A DNA stretch of 64,000 nt. Origin: an uncultured Anaerococcus sp. (GTDB lineage Bacteria > Bacillota > Clostridia > Tissierellales > Peptoniphilaceae). The notes beneath the pieces are model-generated. The model saw only the letters and a program-made list of their open reading frames with translations, did no database searches and was not told the DNA's origin. The stretch lies in contig URUJ01000007.1 in assembly GCA_900551095.1 (NCBI GenBank), forward strand, positions 1 through 64,000. Reading direction: 5' to 3'. The position numbers were made by a program, and so were the translations under genes. Shown here piece by piece: positions 36,443 through 48,447 of this stretch; the stretch's first letter is position 1, and each line of letters opens with the position of its first letter.

Positions 36443-38350
36443 TTACCAGCGGTCACCATCGTCATAGAGTTCTAGTAGTTCTTCTAGGATTGCTATCTTT
36501 TTGGCTTTGACCTTGCCTTCGTCAGTGTCTTTTCTTAACATTCTTGGGTTCATTATTTCTACTTCCTTGATGTTTGGGGTGTAGGATGAGACTTTGTCGG
36601 TGATTGATTCGTAGGTTTTGTGTTCGGCAAGGGCGACGTGGTGGGAATTAAACATTAAGGTATATCCTGCGATACCAGTTTTTGCTTGGTAAGGTTTTGA
36701 TATGCCACCGTCTATTACGTAGAGTTTGCCGTTTGCCTTGATTGGACTTTCGCCGGTTTTTGTAATTACTGGTACGTGGCCATTTATTATCCTGCGTCTT
36801 TTTCCCTCTACTTTAAATTCATCTAGGATTTTGTCTACGATTTCTTCTTTTTCGCATAGATCGTAGTATGGATTTGGATGCTCTTTTCTTAATTTTTTAT
36901 CATCTATAAAAATATTTTCGAAATATGAATATTGGCTTTTGCCAAATATTGGCGAGAATCTACCGCTTATCAAATACCACATCATATCTTTGGCCTTTTG
37001 GTCGTTGGTATAATAAGCATTTCTCGCTAATTTTTCAAAATAATCCATCAAGGATTTTCCTTTGTAGACTACTCCATCAAGCTCAACTTCTTGGAAGTCG
37101 CCTTCTTTTGTTAGAGGAATACAGCCGTGGAATAATAAAGAACCATTTTCTACCTTGTACATGGCGCCGTTTTTATAGAGAAAATCCATATGCTTGTTGA
37201 GTTTGTTGTTTTTGATAAAGTCCTGTTTTAGGATGTGGATGACGTTTTTTTCTTCCTTGGTAAGTTTTGATGGGTCTTTTGGATCTATAGTTGGGAAATT
37301 GGTATCTTTTAGTTTTGCTCCCTTATAGGTCATAGTCTCAAAATCGATGTATTTAAGGGCGTTTCTTTCTTCCATTTTCATGTCTGGATTTCTCTCGATT
37401 AGGGCGTAGTCTAGTTTAAACCTTATTATAGAAATGGCCTTGTACATTCTAGATGCTGCTTCGATTGTGATGTTGTCGTAGATATTGTCATCGTAAATTC
37501 TTGGGGCAAAATGGGTGCATGGGTCATCGCCGTAGGTTGCCATAGCAAATTCAAATAGTTTCCTTAAGTTTATGCCGTAGCCGTCTTCGAGCATGTCAAA
37601 ATTGTTGTATTTGATAGCATCTGCCACACAGGCTGCAATTAGTGCGGTATTTCCAGAACAAGCTCCCATCCAAGCTATGTCGTGGTTACCCCATTGGAAG
37701 TCAACATTTGGGAACTTCAAGAGTTCGTCCATAATTATGTGAGGTGACGGACCTCTGTCGTAGATATCGCCAACGATGTGGAGTTTATCTACAGCTATTC
37801 TTTGGATAAGGGTACAGATGACTTTGATAAAGTCAAAGGCAACTTCGTATTTTACAATGTTTGTAACGAGAGATTCGTAATAGGCACGCTTGTTGTATTC
37901 GGAATCGTTGGTGTAGAGAAGTTCGTCGAGGATTAGGCTGTATTTTTGAGGGAATTTTCTTTTTACGTAGTCTTTTGGATATTTGGTTGCGACAAATTTT
38001 AAGAGATTAATTAGCCTGTGGATGGTTATGGTTAGGTAATCGTTTGTAATCTTGCCAGATGTTTTGAGATTTTTGTAGACTAAATCTGGGTCGTAGATAA
38101 GTTGGGCAAGGTCGTCTTGGTTCTTTTTTTCTAAAGTGTCGCCAAAAAGTTTTTGGATTTTATCTCTAATATTTCCTGAGGCAGACCTTAGTAAATGCAA
38201 AAAGGCATCGCTTTCCCCATGAATATCAGAAAAGAAATATTCAGTTCCCTTAGGAAGCTGTTGTTGGGCGTTTAATAAAATAAGGTCGTCTTTGATAGAG
38301 TTTTTGTCTGGGTATAGACTTTTGATGAGGTTTTGATAAGTTTTTTCCAT
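36443..38350 (-). CDS. fbp: Fructose-1,6-bisphosphatase class III
   Basis: Gluconeogenic enzyme of 635 residues hydrolysing fructose-1,6-bisphosphate to fructose-6-phosphate. The metallophosphatase core is visible as FFSDIHGESDAFLHLL, HIVGDIYDRGPSPHIIMDEL and VDFQWGNHDIAWMGA, then RRRIINGHVPVI nearer the C-terminus. The length of about 640 is characteristic of class III, the Firmicutes-specific type. ATG at 38350 has AAGGAG 6 nt upstream; an in-frame ATG 18 nt earlier has none. A strong hairpin separates it from the upstream membrane-protein gene. Confidence 0.95.
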   Translation of the reverse strand: MEKTYQNLIKSLYPDKNSIKDDLILLNAQQQLPKGTEYFFSDIHGESDAFLHLLRSASGNIRDKIQKLFGDTLEKKNQDDLAQLIYDPDLVYKNLKTSGKITNDYLTITIHRLINLLKFVATKYPKDYVKRKFPQKYSLILDELLYTNDSEYNKRAYYESLVTNIVKYEVAFDFIKVICTLIQRIAVDKLHIVGDIYDRGPSPHIIMDELLKFPNVDFQWGNHDIAWMGACSGNTALIAACVADAIKYNNFDMLEDGYGINLRKLFEFAMATYGDDPCTHFAPRIYDDNIYDNITIEAASRMYKAISIIRFKLDYALIERNPDMKMEERNALKYIDFETMTYKGAKLKDTNFPTIDPKDPSKLTKEEKNVIHILKQDFIKNNKLNKHMDFLYKNGAMYKVENGSLLFHGCIPLTKEGDFQEVELDGVVYKGKSLMDYFEKLARNAYYTNDQKAKDMMWYLISGRFSPIFGKSQYSYFENIFIDDKKLRKEHPNPYYDLCEKEEIVDKILDEFKVEGKRRRIINGHVPVITKTGESPIKANGKLYVIDGGISKPYQAKTGIAGYTLMFNSHHVALAEHKTYESITDKVSSYTPNIKEVEIMNPRMLRKDTDEGKVKAKKIAILEELLELYDDGDRW

Positions 38351-38372
38351 GTTTTTCTCCTTTATCATTTTT

Positions 38373-38416
38373 TAAAGGGGCTGGCTCTTAAGGGATTTTT
38401 CCTTAAGAGCACACAG
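38373..38416 (-). terminator. Strong hairpin between the membrane-protein gene and fbp
   Basis: Minus-strand stem AGGGGCTG...GCTCTTAAGG / CCTTAAGAGC...CAGCCCCT followed by T residues; it should uncouple fbp from the upstream gene at least in part, so fbp may have its own promoter close by. Confidence 0.8.
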
Positions 38417-38419
38417 CCC

Positions 38420-39394
38420 CTAGTCTTCGTTTTTAACAAAGTTTGATTTTTGGTAAATTTTTTCTTCTTCATGTTTTTTGAAATCATCAGCAAGGTCTGG
38501 GTCATAGGTGTCATCTGTACTTCCCAAATCTTTTACGACTTTGTTTACTTTTTTATTTTCTTTTTCTACATCTCCGAGAGTTTTAGGAGAATTTTCACCA
38601 AGTTTTTCTTCTGCTTCTTTTTCGGCAGTTGTCTTTTCGCCTTCAAAAACTTTCTCTTTTAGAACTTTTGCATCAGATTTTTGTAGAGTTTTATCTTCTA
38701 CTTCTGGATTTTCTTCGTTATTTATTAGTTTATTTCTTTCTTCTTTAAAATCAATTGGTTTTGAGTTTGTATTAAGGTCTGTATCTTTTTTTATAAGCCT
38801 GCTTGACCTAATAACAGTCTTGCCATCAATTTCTGTATTGTCTTTCTCTAATATCTCGACTTCTTCGTCTTTGTTATCTTTGAAGTCAAGTTTTATAGGG
38901 TTATTATTTTTGTCACTATCGTTTGTCTCGGTTTTTACTTCTATATATTCAGTCTTTTTTTCTGGGATATTTGTATTATAAACTCCCTTAAATTTTGCGA
39001 TAAGACCGATTAGAGAATTTAGAACCAATAGTCCATTAAAACCTAAAAGGATATAGAGCAGTTTCTCTCTAAAGTAGAGGTAAAGAAAGGCATCTATAGC
39101 CAAAAATAGCAGACCAAAAAATACATTGGCTAAATGACTCTTGCCATTTTCTCCTGCTTTAAAGATAGACCTAGTAATTACAGTGTTTATTACAAAGGCA
39201 ACGATAAGTATCCCAAGTGCAATTGGTTTAAGAGCCACTGCGGATATATTATTTATGCCCAAAAGGTCAAAGGTTGCTAGAAATAAGTTGTTATCAACAA
39301 AGATTACAAATCCAATAGACAAAAGTAAAAGAATACTAATTACAGATCTGAATAATCCAGTTATTATGCTAAAAAATTTTATAAAGTCTTTCAT
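38420..39394 (-). CDS. Membrane protein with charged cytoplasmic tail
   Basis: Protein of 324 residues. Four hydrophobic segments occupy the first 140 residues (about 12-32, 48-70, 85-108, 112-130); the rest is a hydrophilic, Lys/Glu/Asp-rich, partly coiled-coil tail with low complexity. No catalytic motif or known family seen. GGAGGACTT precedes the ATG. The disordered charged tail behind a compact membrane domain resembles envelope or division-associated scaffold proteins, but that is only a general impression. Confidence 0.65.
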   Translation of the reverse strand: MKDFIKFFSIITGLFRSVISILLLLSIGFVIFVDNNLFLATFDLLGINNISAVALKPIALGILIVAFVINTVITRSIFKAGENGKSHLANVFFGLLFLAIDAFLYLYFREKLLYILLGFNGLLVLNSLIGLIAKFKGVYNTNIPEKKTEYIEVKTETNDSDKNNNPIKLDFKDNKDEEVEILEKDNTEIDGKTVIRSSRLIKKDTDLNTNSKPIDFKEERNKLINNEENPEVEDKTLQKSDAKVLKEKVFEGEKTTAEKEAEEKLGENSPKTLGDVEKENKKVNKVVKDLGSTDDTYDPDLADDFKKHEEEKIYQKSNFVKNED

Positions 39395-39826
39395 AAGTCC
39401 TCCATTATATACATTATATCACAAAATTTGAATTGTTTATATATTAAATAATTGTATAGTAGAAATAAGTAAAAGACAAGGGGAGTAGACTTATTTATAG
39501 AAGGTTTTTTTAAAAATTTTAATTAAATTTATTTTCTAATAAAAACTGTTTAATAAGTCTCATTTTTCTTCTGCTTTATTTGTTAATTTTCTTAGATAAA
39601 AGGTAAAAACTATTGACAAATACTAATAAACTTATATCATATTTAGATAGTATGTAAAAAAGTAAGAAGAAAATCACTAAATCAAAGGAGAAATCTTGAT
39701 AAATTAGTTGAAGGTTGATTGTTTAAGAGTATAATATACAATTGCTAGAAATCTATTTATCGAGATTTTTTTATCTCAAAAAGGCAAATTTTATTTGTCC
39801 TATTTTGCAAACAGTAAGGAGTAAGA
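39395..39826 (+). promoter_or_regulatory. rpoB promoter and leader
   Basis: TTGACA (39613-39618), 16-bp spacer, TATCAT (39635-39640) gives a leader of about 180 nt; a second candidate is TTGAAG (39708-39713), 16 bp, TATAAT (39730-39735). The leader holds a small hairpin near 39762-39777 (GAGAT/ATCTC). No gene in this 430-bp stretch, and no rplL end. Confidence 0.6.
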
Positions 39827-42800
39827 ATGGCCCAATATCATAAAAAGTTATATGGGAAAACAGAGAGAATGTCATTCTCAAAGTTTCCTGAAGTCTTAGA
39901 TTTACCAAATTTATTAAAAGTTCAAAAAGACTCATATGAGTGGTTTATAAATGAAGGTCTTGGAGAAATCCTTGAAGATATTTCTCCTATAGAAGATTAT
40001 AATGGCAAGCTTAGTCTTGAATTTACAGGATTTGAGTTTGACGAAAAACCAAAATATAGCCTAAAAGAAGCGAAATATAAAGATTTAACCTATGCTAGAG
40101 ACCTAAAGGTGATGGCTATATTGTTTAATAAAGAAACTGGTGAAATCAAAAGACAAGAAGTTTTCATGGGTGATTTCCCAATGATGACTGATTCTGCAAC
40201 CTTTGTTATAAATGGTGCGGAAAGAGTTATAGTAAGCCAGTTAGTAAGATCTCCAGGTGTTTACTATGCAGAAGAAACCGACAAGAGCGGGGATAAACAA
40301 TATTCATCTACAGTTATCCCAAACAGAGGAGCTTGGATTGAGTTTGATACAGACGCAAGCCACACTGTAAATGTAAGGCTTGATAGGACTAGAAAGCTTC
40401 CAGCTACTACCCTTGTACGTGCGCTTTTATTTGATACAGATGAAGAAATTATTGAGGCTATTGGTGATACCAAGCACTTAAGAAATACTCTTGAAAAAGA
40501 AAATTCTGAAAATAGTGAAGAAGCCTTAATAGAAATTTATAGAAAATTAAAACCAGGGGACCCTGCTTCCCTTGAATCAGCTACTACTCTTATAAATAAC
40601 CTTCTATTTGATGATAGAAGATATGATTTGGCAAGAGTTGGTAGATATAAATACAACCTAAAACTTGCTCTTGCTCCAAGGATTACAGGAGAAGTTGCAG
40701 CAGAAGATGTAATAGATTCAGAAACTGGCGAAATCTTTGTTAAAGAAGGCGAAGTTATTAAAGAAGATGTTGCTATTGCAATAGAAAACGCTGGTATAGT
40801 TTCTGTTTATATTAGAAAAATTAATTCAGATAATGAAGAGAAAGTCCTTAAAATCGTAGGCAACAATTTCGTTGATATCCATGCCTTTGATAGACTAGAA
40901 GGACTTGATATAGATTTTGATGACTTTAGCGAAAAAATTTATTATCCAGTAATGATGGAAATTATCGAAGAAGCTGAAAGTGATGAAGAGCTAGTAAAGA
41001 TGATGCAAAGAAGAAAGAAAGAACTTTCTCCAAAGCACATTACAAAATCTGATATCCTTGCAGTTGTAAATTACCAATTTAACCTCTTTGAAGGTGTGGG
41101 TGAAACTGATGATATCGACCATCTTGGAAACCGTCGTGTAAGAGGAGTTGGAGAACTTCTTCAAAACCAATTTAGAGTAGGTCTTGCTAGGATGGAAAGA
41201 GTTGTTCGTGAAAGAATGACAACCCAAGATCCTGATATAGCAACCCCACAAGGTTTAATCAATATCAAGCCAGTTACAGCTGTAATTAAGGAATTCTTTG
41301 GTTCATCTCAGCTTTCACAGTTCATGGACCAAACTAACCCAATGAGTGAGTTAACTCACAAGAGAAGACTTTCTGCTCTAGGACCTGGCGGTCTTTCAAG
41401 AGATAGGGCAGGGGTTGAAGTAAGGGACGTTCACGATTCCCACTACGGCAGGATTTGTCCGATAGAGACTCCAGAAGGACCAAACATCGGTCTTATCACT
41501 TCTCTTACAACCTACGCTAGAGTTAATAAATACGGCTTTATCGAAACACCTTACAGGGTTGTTAAAGAAGGTGGAGTAGTATCAGATGAGATTGACTACC
41601 TAACAGCAGATGTTGAGGATGATTTCATCATAGCTCAAGCCAACGAACCTCTAGATGAAAATAACAAATTTATAAACGAAAGAGTATCTGGTCGTGGTTA
41701 TAAGGGTGAAAATGATATTTACCCAAGAGATTCTATCCAATATATGGACGTTTCTCCTCAACAGATAGTATCAGTTGGAGCAAGCTTGATACCTTTCCTT
41801 GAAAACGACGACTCAACCAGGGCTCTAATGGGTGCCAACATGCAACGTCAGGCAGTTCCACTTATCAAATCTGCTGCACCAATTGTCGCAACAGGTATTG
41901 AACATAGGGCTGCTAAGGATTCTGGTGTATGTGTGGTTTCAAAAACAGACGGAAAAGTTGTTTATGTTGCAGCTGATAAGATAAAAGTAAAAGATCCTAA
42001 TGGTGAAGTTATCACTTATGATTTGCTTAAGTTTGAAAGAGCAAACCAAGGTACAACTATAAACCAAAGACCAATTGTAAAATTAGACGAAGAGGTAAAA
42101 GAGGGTCAAGTTCTTGCAGACGGTCCATCAACAGACAATGGCGAGCTTGCCCTTGGTAAAAATATCCTAATTGCCTTCACAACTTGGGAAGGCTATAACT
42201 TCGAGGATGCTATGCTTCTTAACGAAGAGCTTGTAATAAATGACGTACTTACATCAGTTCACATAGAAGAGCACGAATGTGAAGCACGTGAAACCAAGCT
42301 TGGTGCAGAAGAGATAACCAAGGATATACCAAATGTCGGCGACGATATGAAAAAAGACCTTGATGAAAATGGTGTTATTAGAATCGGCGCTGAAGTAACA
42401 AGCGGTGACATCCTAGTTGGTAAGGTATCTCCAAAGGGAGAAACTGAATTATCTCCAGAAGAGAGACTTCTACGTGCGATTTTCGGTGAAAAAGCTAGAG
42501 AAGTTAGAGATACATCACTTAAAGTACCTCATGGTGAAAAGGGAATCGTAGTTGATGTAAAAGAATATAACAAAAAAGACGGAGACGAATTATCTCCAGG
42601 AGTAAATAAAGTAATTAGAGTTTATGTAGCTACCAAGAGAAAAATCATGGTAGGAGATAAGATGTGCGGTCGTCACGGTAACAAGGGTGTCGTTTCAAGG
42701 ATTCTCCCAAGAGAAGACATGCCATTCTTGCCAGACGGTACACCTATCCAAATCTGCCTAAACCCACTAGGTATCCCAAGCCGTATGAACTTAGGTCAGG

Positions 42801-43510
42801 TACTTGAAGTTCACATGGGTCTTGCAGCAAGGACTCTAGGCTGGAAGATAGCAACACCAGTATTTGATGGTGCTATGGATACTGAAATAGAAGAAGTTTT
42901 AGAGGAAGCAAAAAAAATCGCTCCTTTCGTAAATAAAACAGGTAAGATTAGACTTCGTGATGGTAGAACAGGTCTACCATTCCAAAACCCTGTTACAGTA
43001 GGTGTCATGTATATGCTTAAACTTCACCACATGGTAGAAGAGAAAATTCACGCTAGATCAATTGGACCATATTCACTTGTAACTCAACAACCTCTAGGTG
43101 GTAAGGCACAATTTGGTGGTCAGAGATTTGGTGAGATGGAGGTTTGGGCACTAGAAGCCTACGGTGCAAGCCACACCTTACAAGAAATCCTAACTGTTAA
43201 ATCAGATGATGTTACAGGTAGGGTTAAGACTTACGAATCAATTGTTAAAGGTGAAAATATCCCTGAGCCAGGTACACCAGAATCATTCAAAGTTTTAGTA
43301 AAAGAGCTTCAATCACTTGCCCTTGACGTAGAACTTCTAGATGATAGTGGAGATGTAGTTGAGCTTAAGGAAAATATTGACGAACAAGATAGGTTCTCAC
43401 AAGTAGAAAAGATAGATGCGTCAAAGATAAGAAACCAAAGTAAGTTACTTGCAAAAGCTAATGCCCCTAAGGAAGAAAAAGAGGCAGAGGCTGAAAGTAG
43501 CGAAGCTTAG
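39827..43510 (+). CDS. rpoB: DNA-directed RNA polymerase subunit beta
   Basis: Core RNA polymerase subunit of 1227 residues forming the catalytic pincer with RpoC. The rifampicin pocket is at about 492-525 ([20 protein letters not shown] then [17 protein letters not shown]), with Asp, His and Ser at the classic resistance positions all wild type, so a rifampicin-sensitive enzyme is predicted. Other conserved blocks: [50 protein letters not shown] and the C-terminal [30 protein letters not shown] precedes ATG. rpoC follows 14 nt later. Confidence 0.98.
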   Translation: MAQYHKKLYGKTERMSFSKFPEVLDLPNLLKVQKDSYEWFINEGLGEILEDISPIEDYNGKLSLEFTGFEFDEKPKYSLKEAKYKDLTYARDLKVMAILFNKETGEIKRQEVFMGDFPMMTDSATFVINGAERVIVSQLVRSPGVYYAEETDKSGDKQYSSTVIPNRGAWIEFDTDASHTVNVRLDRTRKLPATTLVRALLFDTDEEIIEAIGDTKHLRNTLEKENSENSEEALIEIYRKLKPGDPASLESATTLINNLLFDDRRYDLARVGRYKYNLKLALAPRITGEVAAEDVIDSETGEIFVKEGEVIKEDVAIAIENAGIVSVYIRKINSDNEEKVLKIVGNNFVDIHAFDRLEGLDIDFDDFSEKIYYPVMMEIIEEAESDEELVKMMQRRKKELSPKHITKSDILAVVNYQFNLFEGVGETDDIDHLGNRRVRGVGELLQNQFRVGLARMERVVRERMTTQDPDIATPQGLINIKPVTAVIKEFFGSSQLSQFMDQTNPMSELTHKRRLSALGPGGLSRDRAGVEVRDVHDSHYGRICPIETPEGPNIGLITSLTTYARVNKYGFIETPYRVVKEGGVVSDEIDYLTADVEDDFIIAQANEPLDENNKFINERVSGRGYKGENDIYPRDSIQYMDVSPQQIVSVGASLIPFLENDDSTRALMGANMQRQAVPLIKSAAPIVATGIEHRAAKDSGVCVVSKTDGKVVYVAADKIKVKDPNGEVITYDLLKFERANQGTTINQRPIVKLDEEVKEGQVLADGPSTDNGELALGKNILIAFTTWEGYNFEDAMLLNEELVINDVLTSVHIEEHECEARETKLGAEEITKDIPNVGDDMKKDLDENGVIRIGAEVTSGDILVGKVSPKGETELSPEERLLRAIFGEKAREVRDTSLKVPHGEKGIVVDVKEYNKKDGDELSPGVNKVIRVYVATKRKIMVGDKMCGRHGNKGVVSRILPREDMPFLPDGTPIQICLNPLGIPSRMNLGQVLEVHMGLAARTLGWKIATPVFDGAMDTEIEEVLEEAKKIAPFVNKTGKIRLRDGRTGLPFQNPVTVGVMYMLKLHHMVEEKIHARSIGPYSLVTQQPLGGKAQFGGQRFGEMEVWALEAYGASHTLQEILTVKSDDVTGRVKTYESIVKGENIPEPGTPESFKVLVKELQSLALDVELLDDSGDVVELKENIDEQDRFSQVEKIDASKIRNQSKLLAKANAPKEEKEAEAESSEA

Positions 43511-43524
43511 GAGAAGGGAAGTTT

Positions 43525-46500
43525 ATGAGCGAATTAAATCAATTTTATGGGATGAGGATGAAAGTTGCATCCCCAGAAAAAATACGAAGCTGGTCTCATG
43601 GCGAGGTTAAAAAACCTGAAACTATAAACTATAGGACCCTTAAACCTGAAAAAGACGGCCTTTTCTGCGAAAAGATATTTGGCCCAACCAAGGACTACGA
43701 GTGTTCTTGTGGTAAATATAAGAGAATGAGATATAAGGGTGTTGTTTGTGAAAAATGTGGAGTAGAAGTCACCAAGTCTAAAGTAAGACGTGAGAGAATG
43801 GGCCACATTGAGCTTGCTGCTCCTGTTTCTCATATATGGTTCTTTAAGGGAATCCCATCAAAGATGGGACTTCTACTTGACATGAGCCCGAGAGTTTTAG
43901 AGAAAATTTTATATTTTGCATCCTATGTAGTAATAAACCCAGGTTCTACAGACCTTGCTGTTAAGCAAGAAATCTCAGAAACTGAATACCAAGACATCCT
44001 AGAAGAATATCCAGATGATACAGAATTTAAAGCAGCTATGGGTGCTGAAGCTGTTAAGGAACTTCTAGCAAATATTGACCTTGAGAAAGAATACCAATTA
44101 CTTTTAAAAGAACTTGACGAATCTTCAAACCAAAAGAAGGTTAGAGTTTCAAGAAGACTTGAGGTGGTAGATGCCTTTTTGACAAGTGGCAACAAGCCAG
44201 AATGGATGATTCTAGACGTTCTTCCAGTAATGCCACCTGAGCTTAGACCAATGGTTCAACTAGAAGGTGGGAGATTTGCAACTTCAGATCTTAACGACCT
44301 ATACAGAAGAGTTATCAACAGAAATAACAGATTAAAAAGACTTCTAGATATAGGTGCACCAGAAATTATCGTAAGAAACGAAAAAAGAATGCTCCAAGAA
44401 GCAGTAGATGCCCTAATAGACAACGGTCGTAGGGGTAGAGCTGTAACAGGCGCATCAAATAGAAATATGAAATCTCTATCAGACCTATTAAAAGGTAAGA
44501 GCGGTAGATTTAGACAAAACCTTCTAGGAAAGAGGGTTGACTATTCAGGCCGTTCTGTAATCGTAGTTGGTCCAGACCTTAAATTTAACCAATGTGGTCT
44601 GCCACAAGAGATGGCACTTGAGTTATTTAAGCCATTTATTATGAACAAAGTTGTAGAAAAAGAAATGGCCCACAACTTAAAAACTGCCAAGAAAATGGTA
44701 GAGAAAAAAGACCCAAGAGTTTATGAAGTCTTAGAAGAAGTAATCAAAGACCATCCAGTTTTATTAAACCGTGCTCCGACTCTTCACAGACTTGGTATCC
44801 AAGCTTTTGAGCCAATCCTTGTAGAAGGAAAGGCAATCAAGCTACATCCACTTGCTTGTAACGCCTTTAACGCAGACTTCGATGGTGACCAGATGGCTAT
44901 CCACTTACCACTATCAAACGAAGCTCAAATCGAAGCAAGACTCTTAATGATGTCAACCAACAACATCCTTGGCCTTAAAGATGGTAAACCAATCACAACC
45001 CCATCTCAGGATATGGTGCTAGGTGCATACTACCTAACAACAATCAAAGAAGGCGCTAAGGGTGAGGGAATGGTATTTGAATCTACAAATGAGATGAAAA
45101 AAGCCTTAGTTTCTGGCATTGTAGAATATCAATCCAAAATTGGTGTAAGAATCAAAAAAGACGACATGGACCCAGGAAAAATTGTAGAATCTTCTGTAGG
45201 TAGATTTATCTACAATGAAGGTCTTCCACAAGATTTAGGCTATGTAAATAGAAAAGAAGATCCATATTCACTTGAAGTTGATACCCTAATTGACTCTGGT
45301 ATGCTTAAAGAAATAATTGATAAGTGTTTTAGAAAACACGGCAATATCAAAACAGCAGAAGTACTAGACTATATCAAGAGTATCGGTTATAAATATTCAA
45401 CACTATCAGGTCTAACTGTCTCCATGGATGACGTAAAGATTCCAAAGGAAAAATGGCACTTAATCGACGAGGCTGATAATGCTGTTGATAGGTACGAAAA
45501 ACTATATAGACGTGGTCTAATAACTGACCAAGAAAGATACGAAAAAGTTATCGAAATCTGGCAAGAAACAACAAACAAGGTAACAGATGCCCTACTAACA
45601 GATCTAAAAGATGACAACAACATCAAGATTTTTGCGGACTCTGGTGCTCGTGGTTCTACAAACCAGATTAGACAGCTAGGCGGTATGCGTGGACTTATGA
45701 GTCAGGCCGATGGTAAGATTATCGAAATTCCAATCAAGGCAAATTTTAGAGAGGGTCTTTCTGTACAAGAATACTTTATCTCAACCCACGGATCTCGTAA
45801 GGGTCTAACAGATACAGCGCTAAGAACAGCCGACTCAGGATATCTTACACGTAGAATGGTAGATATTTCCCAAGACGTAATAGTTACAGAAGATGATTGT
45901 CATTCAGACGGATATGTTCTTGCCCACGAATTTAAAGACGGCAATGAATTAATCGAAGACTTGAGAACAAGAATTGTCGGTCGTACATCTTTTGAAGATA
46001 TCAAAGACGAATCTGGGGAAATCATCGTTCACAAAGACGAAGTAATAGATGAAGATTTAGCTGATAAAATTGTAGGAGCTGGCATTAAAGAAGTAAAACT
46101 AAGATCAGTTCTAGAATGTAAGGCCAAACAAGGCGTATGCGCAAAATGCTATGGTAGAAACCTTGCAACAGGCAAACACGTTAACATGGGAGAAGCAGTT
46201 GGTATCATCGCCGCTCAATCAATTGGTGAGCCAGGTACTCAGCTAACCATGAGAACCTTCCACTCCGGTGGTATCGCAGGCGTTGGAATTACCCAAGGTC
46301 TTCCAAGGGTTGAGGAGCTTTTTGAAGCCCGTAAACCAAAGGGACTTGCCTTCATCGCAGCAAACTCAGGTACAGTTTCTCTAATCCAAAACGATAAGAA
46401 AACTGACGTAGAAATCACAGGTGCTGACGGCACAAGCAAGAAATATAATATACCATTTGGTTCAAGAATATTAGTAAAAGATGGCGAAGAAGTTGAAATC

Positions 46501-47082
46501 GGTGCTCAACTAACTGAAGGTTCTCTAGATCCACACGACGTATTAGATGTATTAGGCAAGGTCGGTGTACAAGATTATATCACCAAGGAAGTCCAAAAAG
46601 TATACAGACAACAAGGTGTAGAAATCGACGATAGACACATCGAAGTAATTGCTCGCCAGATGCTAAAGAAAGTCAAAATCATAGAATCAGGCGATACAGA
46701 ATTCTTACCAGAAAGTTTACAAGAAAGACGTGAAGTTGATATTGTAAACGATGAGATGAAGGAAGCTGGCAAAAAACCTGCAATCTACGAACAAGAACTT
46801 CTAGGAATCACAAAGGCATCTCTAGCTACAGATTCATGGCTATCAGCTGCATCCTTCCAAGAAACAACCAGAGTTCTTACAGATGCATCAATCAAAGGCA
46901 AGGTAGATGACCTAAGAGGTCTAAAGGAAAATATCATCATCGGTAAGCTAATTCCAGCAGGAACTGGTCTAAAATACTACAACAACGTAGAAATAGACTA
47001 CGAAACCAAAGAATTAGAAGACGAACAAATCAAGGCCAACCTTGAAAGCATAGAAGCAGAAGAAGAAACAGAAGAAGTATAA
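43525..47082 (+). CDS. rpoC: DNA-directed RNA polymerase subunit beta'
   Basis: Catalytic subunit of 1185 residues. The N-terminal zinc finger has four Cys ([20 protein letters not shown]), the Mg2+-binding active site is [16 protein letters not shown], the trigger-loop region is around [20 protein letters not shown], and the second zinc site has [13 protein letters not shown]. No large lineage-specific insertion is seen. Forms the rpoBC operon; the hairpin right after the stop has no clear T run, so the following gene may be partly co-transcribed. Confidence 0.98.
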   Translation: MSELNQFYGMRMKVASPEKIRSWSHGEVKKPETINYRTLKPEKDGLFCEKIFGPTKDYECSCGKYKRMRYKGVVCEKCGVEVTKSKVRRERMGHIELAAPVSHIWFFKGIPSKMGLLLDMSPRVLEKILYFASYVVINPGSTDLAVKQEISETEYQDILEEYPDDTEFKAAMGAEAVKELLANIDLEKEYQLLLKELDESSNQKKVRVSRRLEVVDAFLTSGNKPEWMILDVLPVMPPELRPMVQLEGGRFATSDLNDLYRRVINRNNRLKRLLDIGAPEIIVRNEKRMLQEAVDALIDNGRRGRAVTGASNRNMKSLSDLLKGKSGRFRQNLLGKRVDYSGRSVIVVGPDLKFNQCGLPQEMALELFKPFIMNKVVEKEMAHNLKTAKKMVEKKDPRVYEVLEEVIKDHPVLLNRAPTLHRLGIQAFEPILVEGKAIKLHPLACNAFNADFDGDQMAIHLPLSNEAQIEARLLMMSTNNILGLKDGKPITTPSQDMVLGAYYLTTIKEGAKGEGMVFESTNEMKKALVSGIVEYQSKIGVRIKKDDMDPGKIVESSVGRFIYNEGLPQDLGYVNRKEDPYSLEVDTLIDSGMLKEIIDKCFRKHGNIKTAEVLDYIKSIGYKYSTLSGLTVSMDDVKIPKEKWHLIDEADNAVDRYEKLYRRGLITDQERYEKVIEIWQETTNKVTDALLTDLKDDNNIKIFADSGARGSTNQIRQLGGMRGLMSQADGKIIEIPIKANFREGLSVQEYFISTHGSRKGLTDTALRTADSGYLTRRMVDISQDVIVTEDDCHSDGYVLAHEFKDGNELIEDLRTRIVGRTSFEDIKDESGEIIVHKDEVIDEDLADKIVGAGIKEVKLRSVLECKAKQGVCAKCYGRNLATGKHVNMGEAVGIIAAQSIGEPGTQLTMRTFHSGGIAGVGITQGLPRVEELFEARKPKGLAFIAANSGTVSLIQNDKKTDVEITGADGTSKKYNIPFGSRILVKDGEEVEIGAQLTEGSLDPHDVLDVLGKVGVQDYITKEVQKVYRQQGVEIDDRHIEVIARQMLKKVKIIESGDTEFLPESLQERREVDIVNDEMKEAGKKPAIYEQELLGITKASLATDSWLSAASFQETTRVLTDASIKGKVDDLRGLKENIIIGKLIPAGTGLKYYNNVEIDYETKELEDEQIKANLESIEAEEETEEV

Positions 47083-47112
47083 GAAAGGGGGCGAAATGCC
47101 CCCTTTCTTAGA
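47081..47112 (+). terminator. Hairpin after rpoC
   Basis: Twelve-bp perfect stem TAAGAAAGGGGG / CCCCCTTTCTTA overlapping the rpoC stop. The T run is missing (CTTAGAATA follows), so it may act as an RNA-stability or leaky termination element. Confidence 0.65.
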
Positions 47113-47129
47113 ATATAGAAGGTATTAAA

Positions 47130-47468
47130 ATGAAAAAAGTACTATTCTACCTGATGAAGAGCGAAAAAATGTGCGCCATGCACGCTCTTATGAACGCAAA
47201 TCAAATTATAGAAAATGGGGGAGAAGCCAAAATAATATTTGAAGGAAAATCAGTAAAACTCCCTCAAATATTGGATCGAGAAGGAAACCCTCTTTATAAA
47301 AAACTACTTGAAAACAAAACTATAGTGGGAGTATGCAAGGCTTGTTAGAAAATGCTAGAAGTTTATGAAATAAATAAAAACTTAGGCCTAAACTTTTTAG
47401 AAGATATGAACGGCCACGCTGGGGTGATAAAATATTTAGATGAAGGATACCAAGTTATAGAGTTTTAA
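47130..47468 (+). pseudogene. DsrE-family protein interrupted by an in-frame TAG
   Basis: The frame KVLFYLMKSEKMCAMHALMN through GVCKAC is 72 codons, then TAG at 47346-47348, then it continues in the same frame for 39 codons (KMLEVYEINKNLGLNF, GHAGVIKYLDEGYQVIEF) to TAA at 47466. Full-length DsrE-like proteins of about 110 residues have Ser-Lys-Met after the CxxC-like CKAC, so a TCG to TAG change would explain the stop. Single-base nonsense lesion, otherwise intact. Probable function, if it were read through: cytoplasmic sulfur-relay or redox-type DsrE fold. Confidence 0.8.
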
Positions 47469-47475
47469 TAATTAT

Positions 47476-47501
47476 TAAAAGGACCTGCGAGGTCTTTTTT
47501 A
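47476..47501 (+). terminator. Terminator after the DsrE pseudogene
   Basis: Stem AAGGACCT-GCG-AGGTCTTT with six T residues. Confidence 0.75.
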
Positions 47502-47660
47502 TTTGAGGAGATTATATTGACTAAAAACTTCTAAACCACAAAGATTTCTTGATGTTATTAGAGGATTTCGTGTTATAATGATTGTATAGGTGAATATATA
47601 ATTGATCATGAAGAGAAATGCTTCTACAATTAAATGACTTTTATAAAGAGGAGATAAATT

Positions 47661-48344
47661 ATGATTATAGCTATTGGTGGTGGGGAAGTATCCCAAAATC
47701 AAACTTATGAGATAGATAAATTTATTGTTGAGTCATCAAAAAAAGAAAATCCAAATTTTCTATTCATTCCTACAGCAAGTAAAGATGCTGAGGCTTATAT
47801 AGAGGTCATCAATAATTTATACGAGAACTTAGGATGCACAACTGACACCTTGTATTTATCTAATGTGGAGGTTAACAAGGAAGAGGTTAATCAAAAGATA
47901 GAAAATGCAGACATTATCTATGTTGGTGGTGGAAATACTTCTTATATGATGGAAGTTTGGAGACAATATTCTGTTGATAAAGCACTAATTAGAGCTTATA
48001 CAAGTGGAAAGGTGCTCTCTGGTTTAAGTGCTGGATCTATATGCTGGTTTATTGCGGGCCATAGCGATAGTGAGTTTATAGAAGGTGTTGAAAGACCAAA
48101 GCATAAATGGGTTAAAGGTTTAGGCATAATTCCTTATTTACATTGTCCACATTATGATGAGCCTGAAAGAGCAGGCTTTGATGAGTTTTTTAATGGACAA
48201 GTCGCAGATGCTATTGCAATAGAAAATCAAGTGGCTGTTGTTTGGGATAATTATGAAATCAAGATAATTAAAGCTAACAATAGTAAAAATGCATATAGAC
48301 TTTCATGTAGTGATACAGGTTTGAACAAAGAAGTTTTATATTAA
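47661..48344 (+). CDS. Peptidase E-like protein (family S51)
   Basis: Protein of 227 residues related to alpha-aspartyl dipeptidase/cyanophycinase. The N-terminal IIAIGGGEVSQNQTYEID, VGGGNTSYMMEVW and the nucleophile elbow LSGLSAGSICWF (Ser123) are diagnostic. It is cytoplasmic and may hydrolyse Asp-containing dipeptides. AGAGGAG precedes the ATG. Stands alone between the DsrE pseudogene and an acetyltransferase gene. Confidence 0.9.
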   Translation: MIIAIGGGEVSQNQTYEIDKFIVESSKKENPNFLFIPTASKDAEAYIEVINNLYENLGCTTDTLYLSNVEVNKEEVNQKIENADIIYVGGGNTSYMMEVWRQYSVDKALIRAYTSGKVLSGLSAGSICWFIAGHSDSEFIEGVERPKHKWVKGLGIIPYLHCPHYDEPERAGFDEFFNGQVADAIAIENQVAVVWDNYEIKIIKANNSKNAYRLSCSDTGLNKEVLY

Positions 48345-48447
48345 GACTTTAACTCGATTACTCTACTACGAGCGTATCGAAGAATTGTAGATTTTATTTT
48401 AGAAAAATATTATATAAACGAAAAAATGATTGGTGGGAGTTGAGATA

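Noticed and set aside
41298..41400. Rifampicin-resistance mutation in rpoB
   Set aside because: The key Asp, His and Ser positions of the pocket are all wild type.
47346..47348. Pyrrolysine or other recoding at TAG
   Set aside because: No supporting element is seen, the protein is not a methylamine methyltransferase, and a one-base change from Ser explains it.
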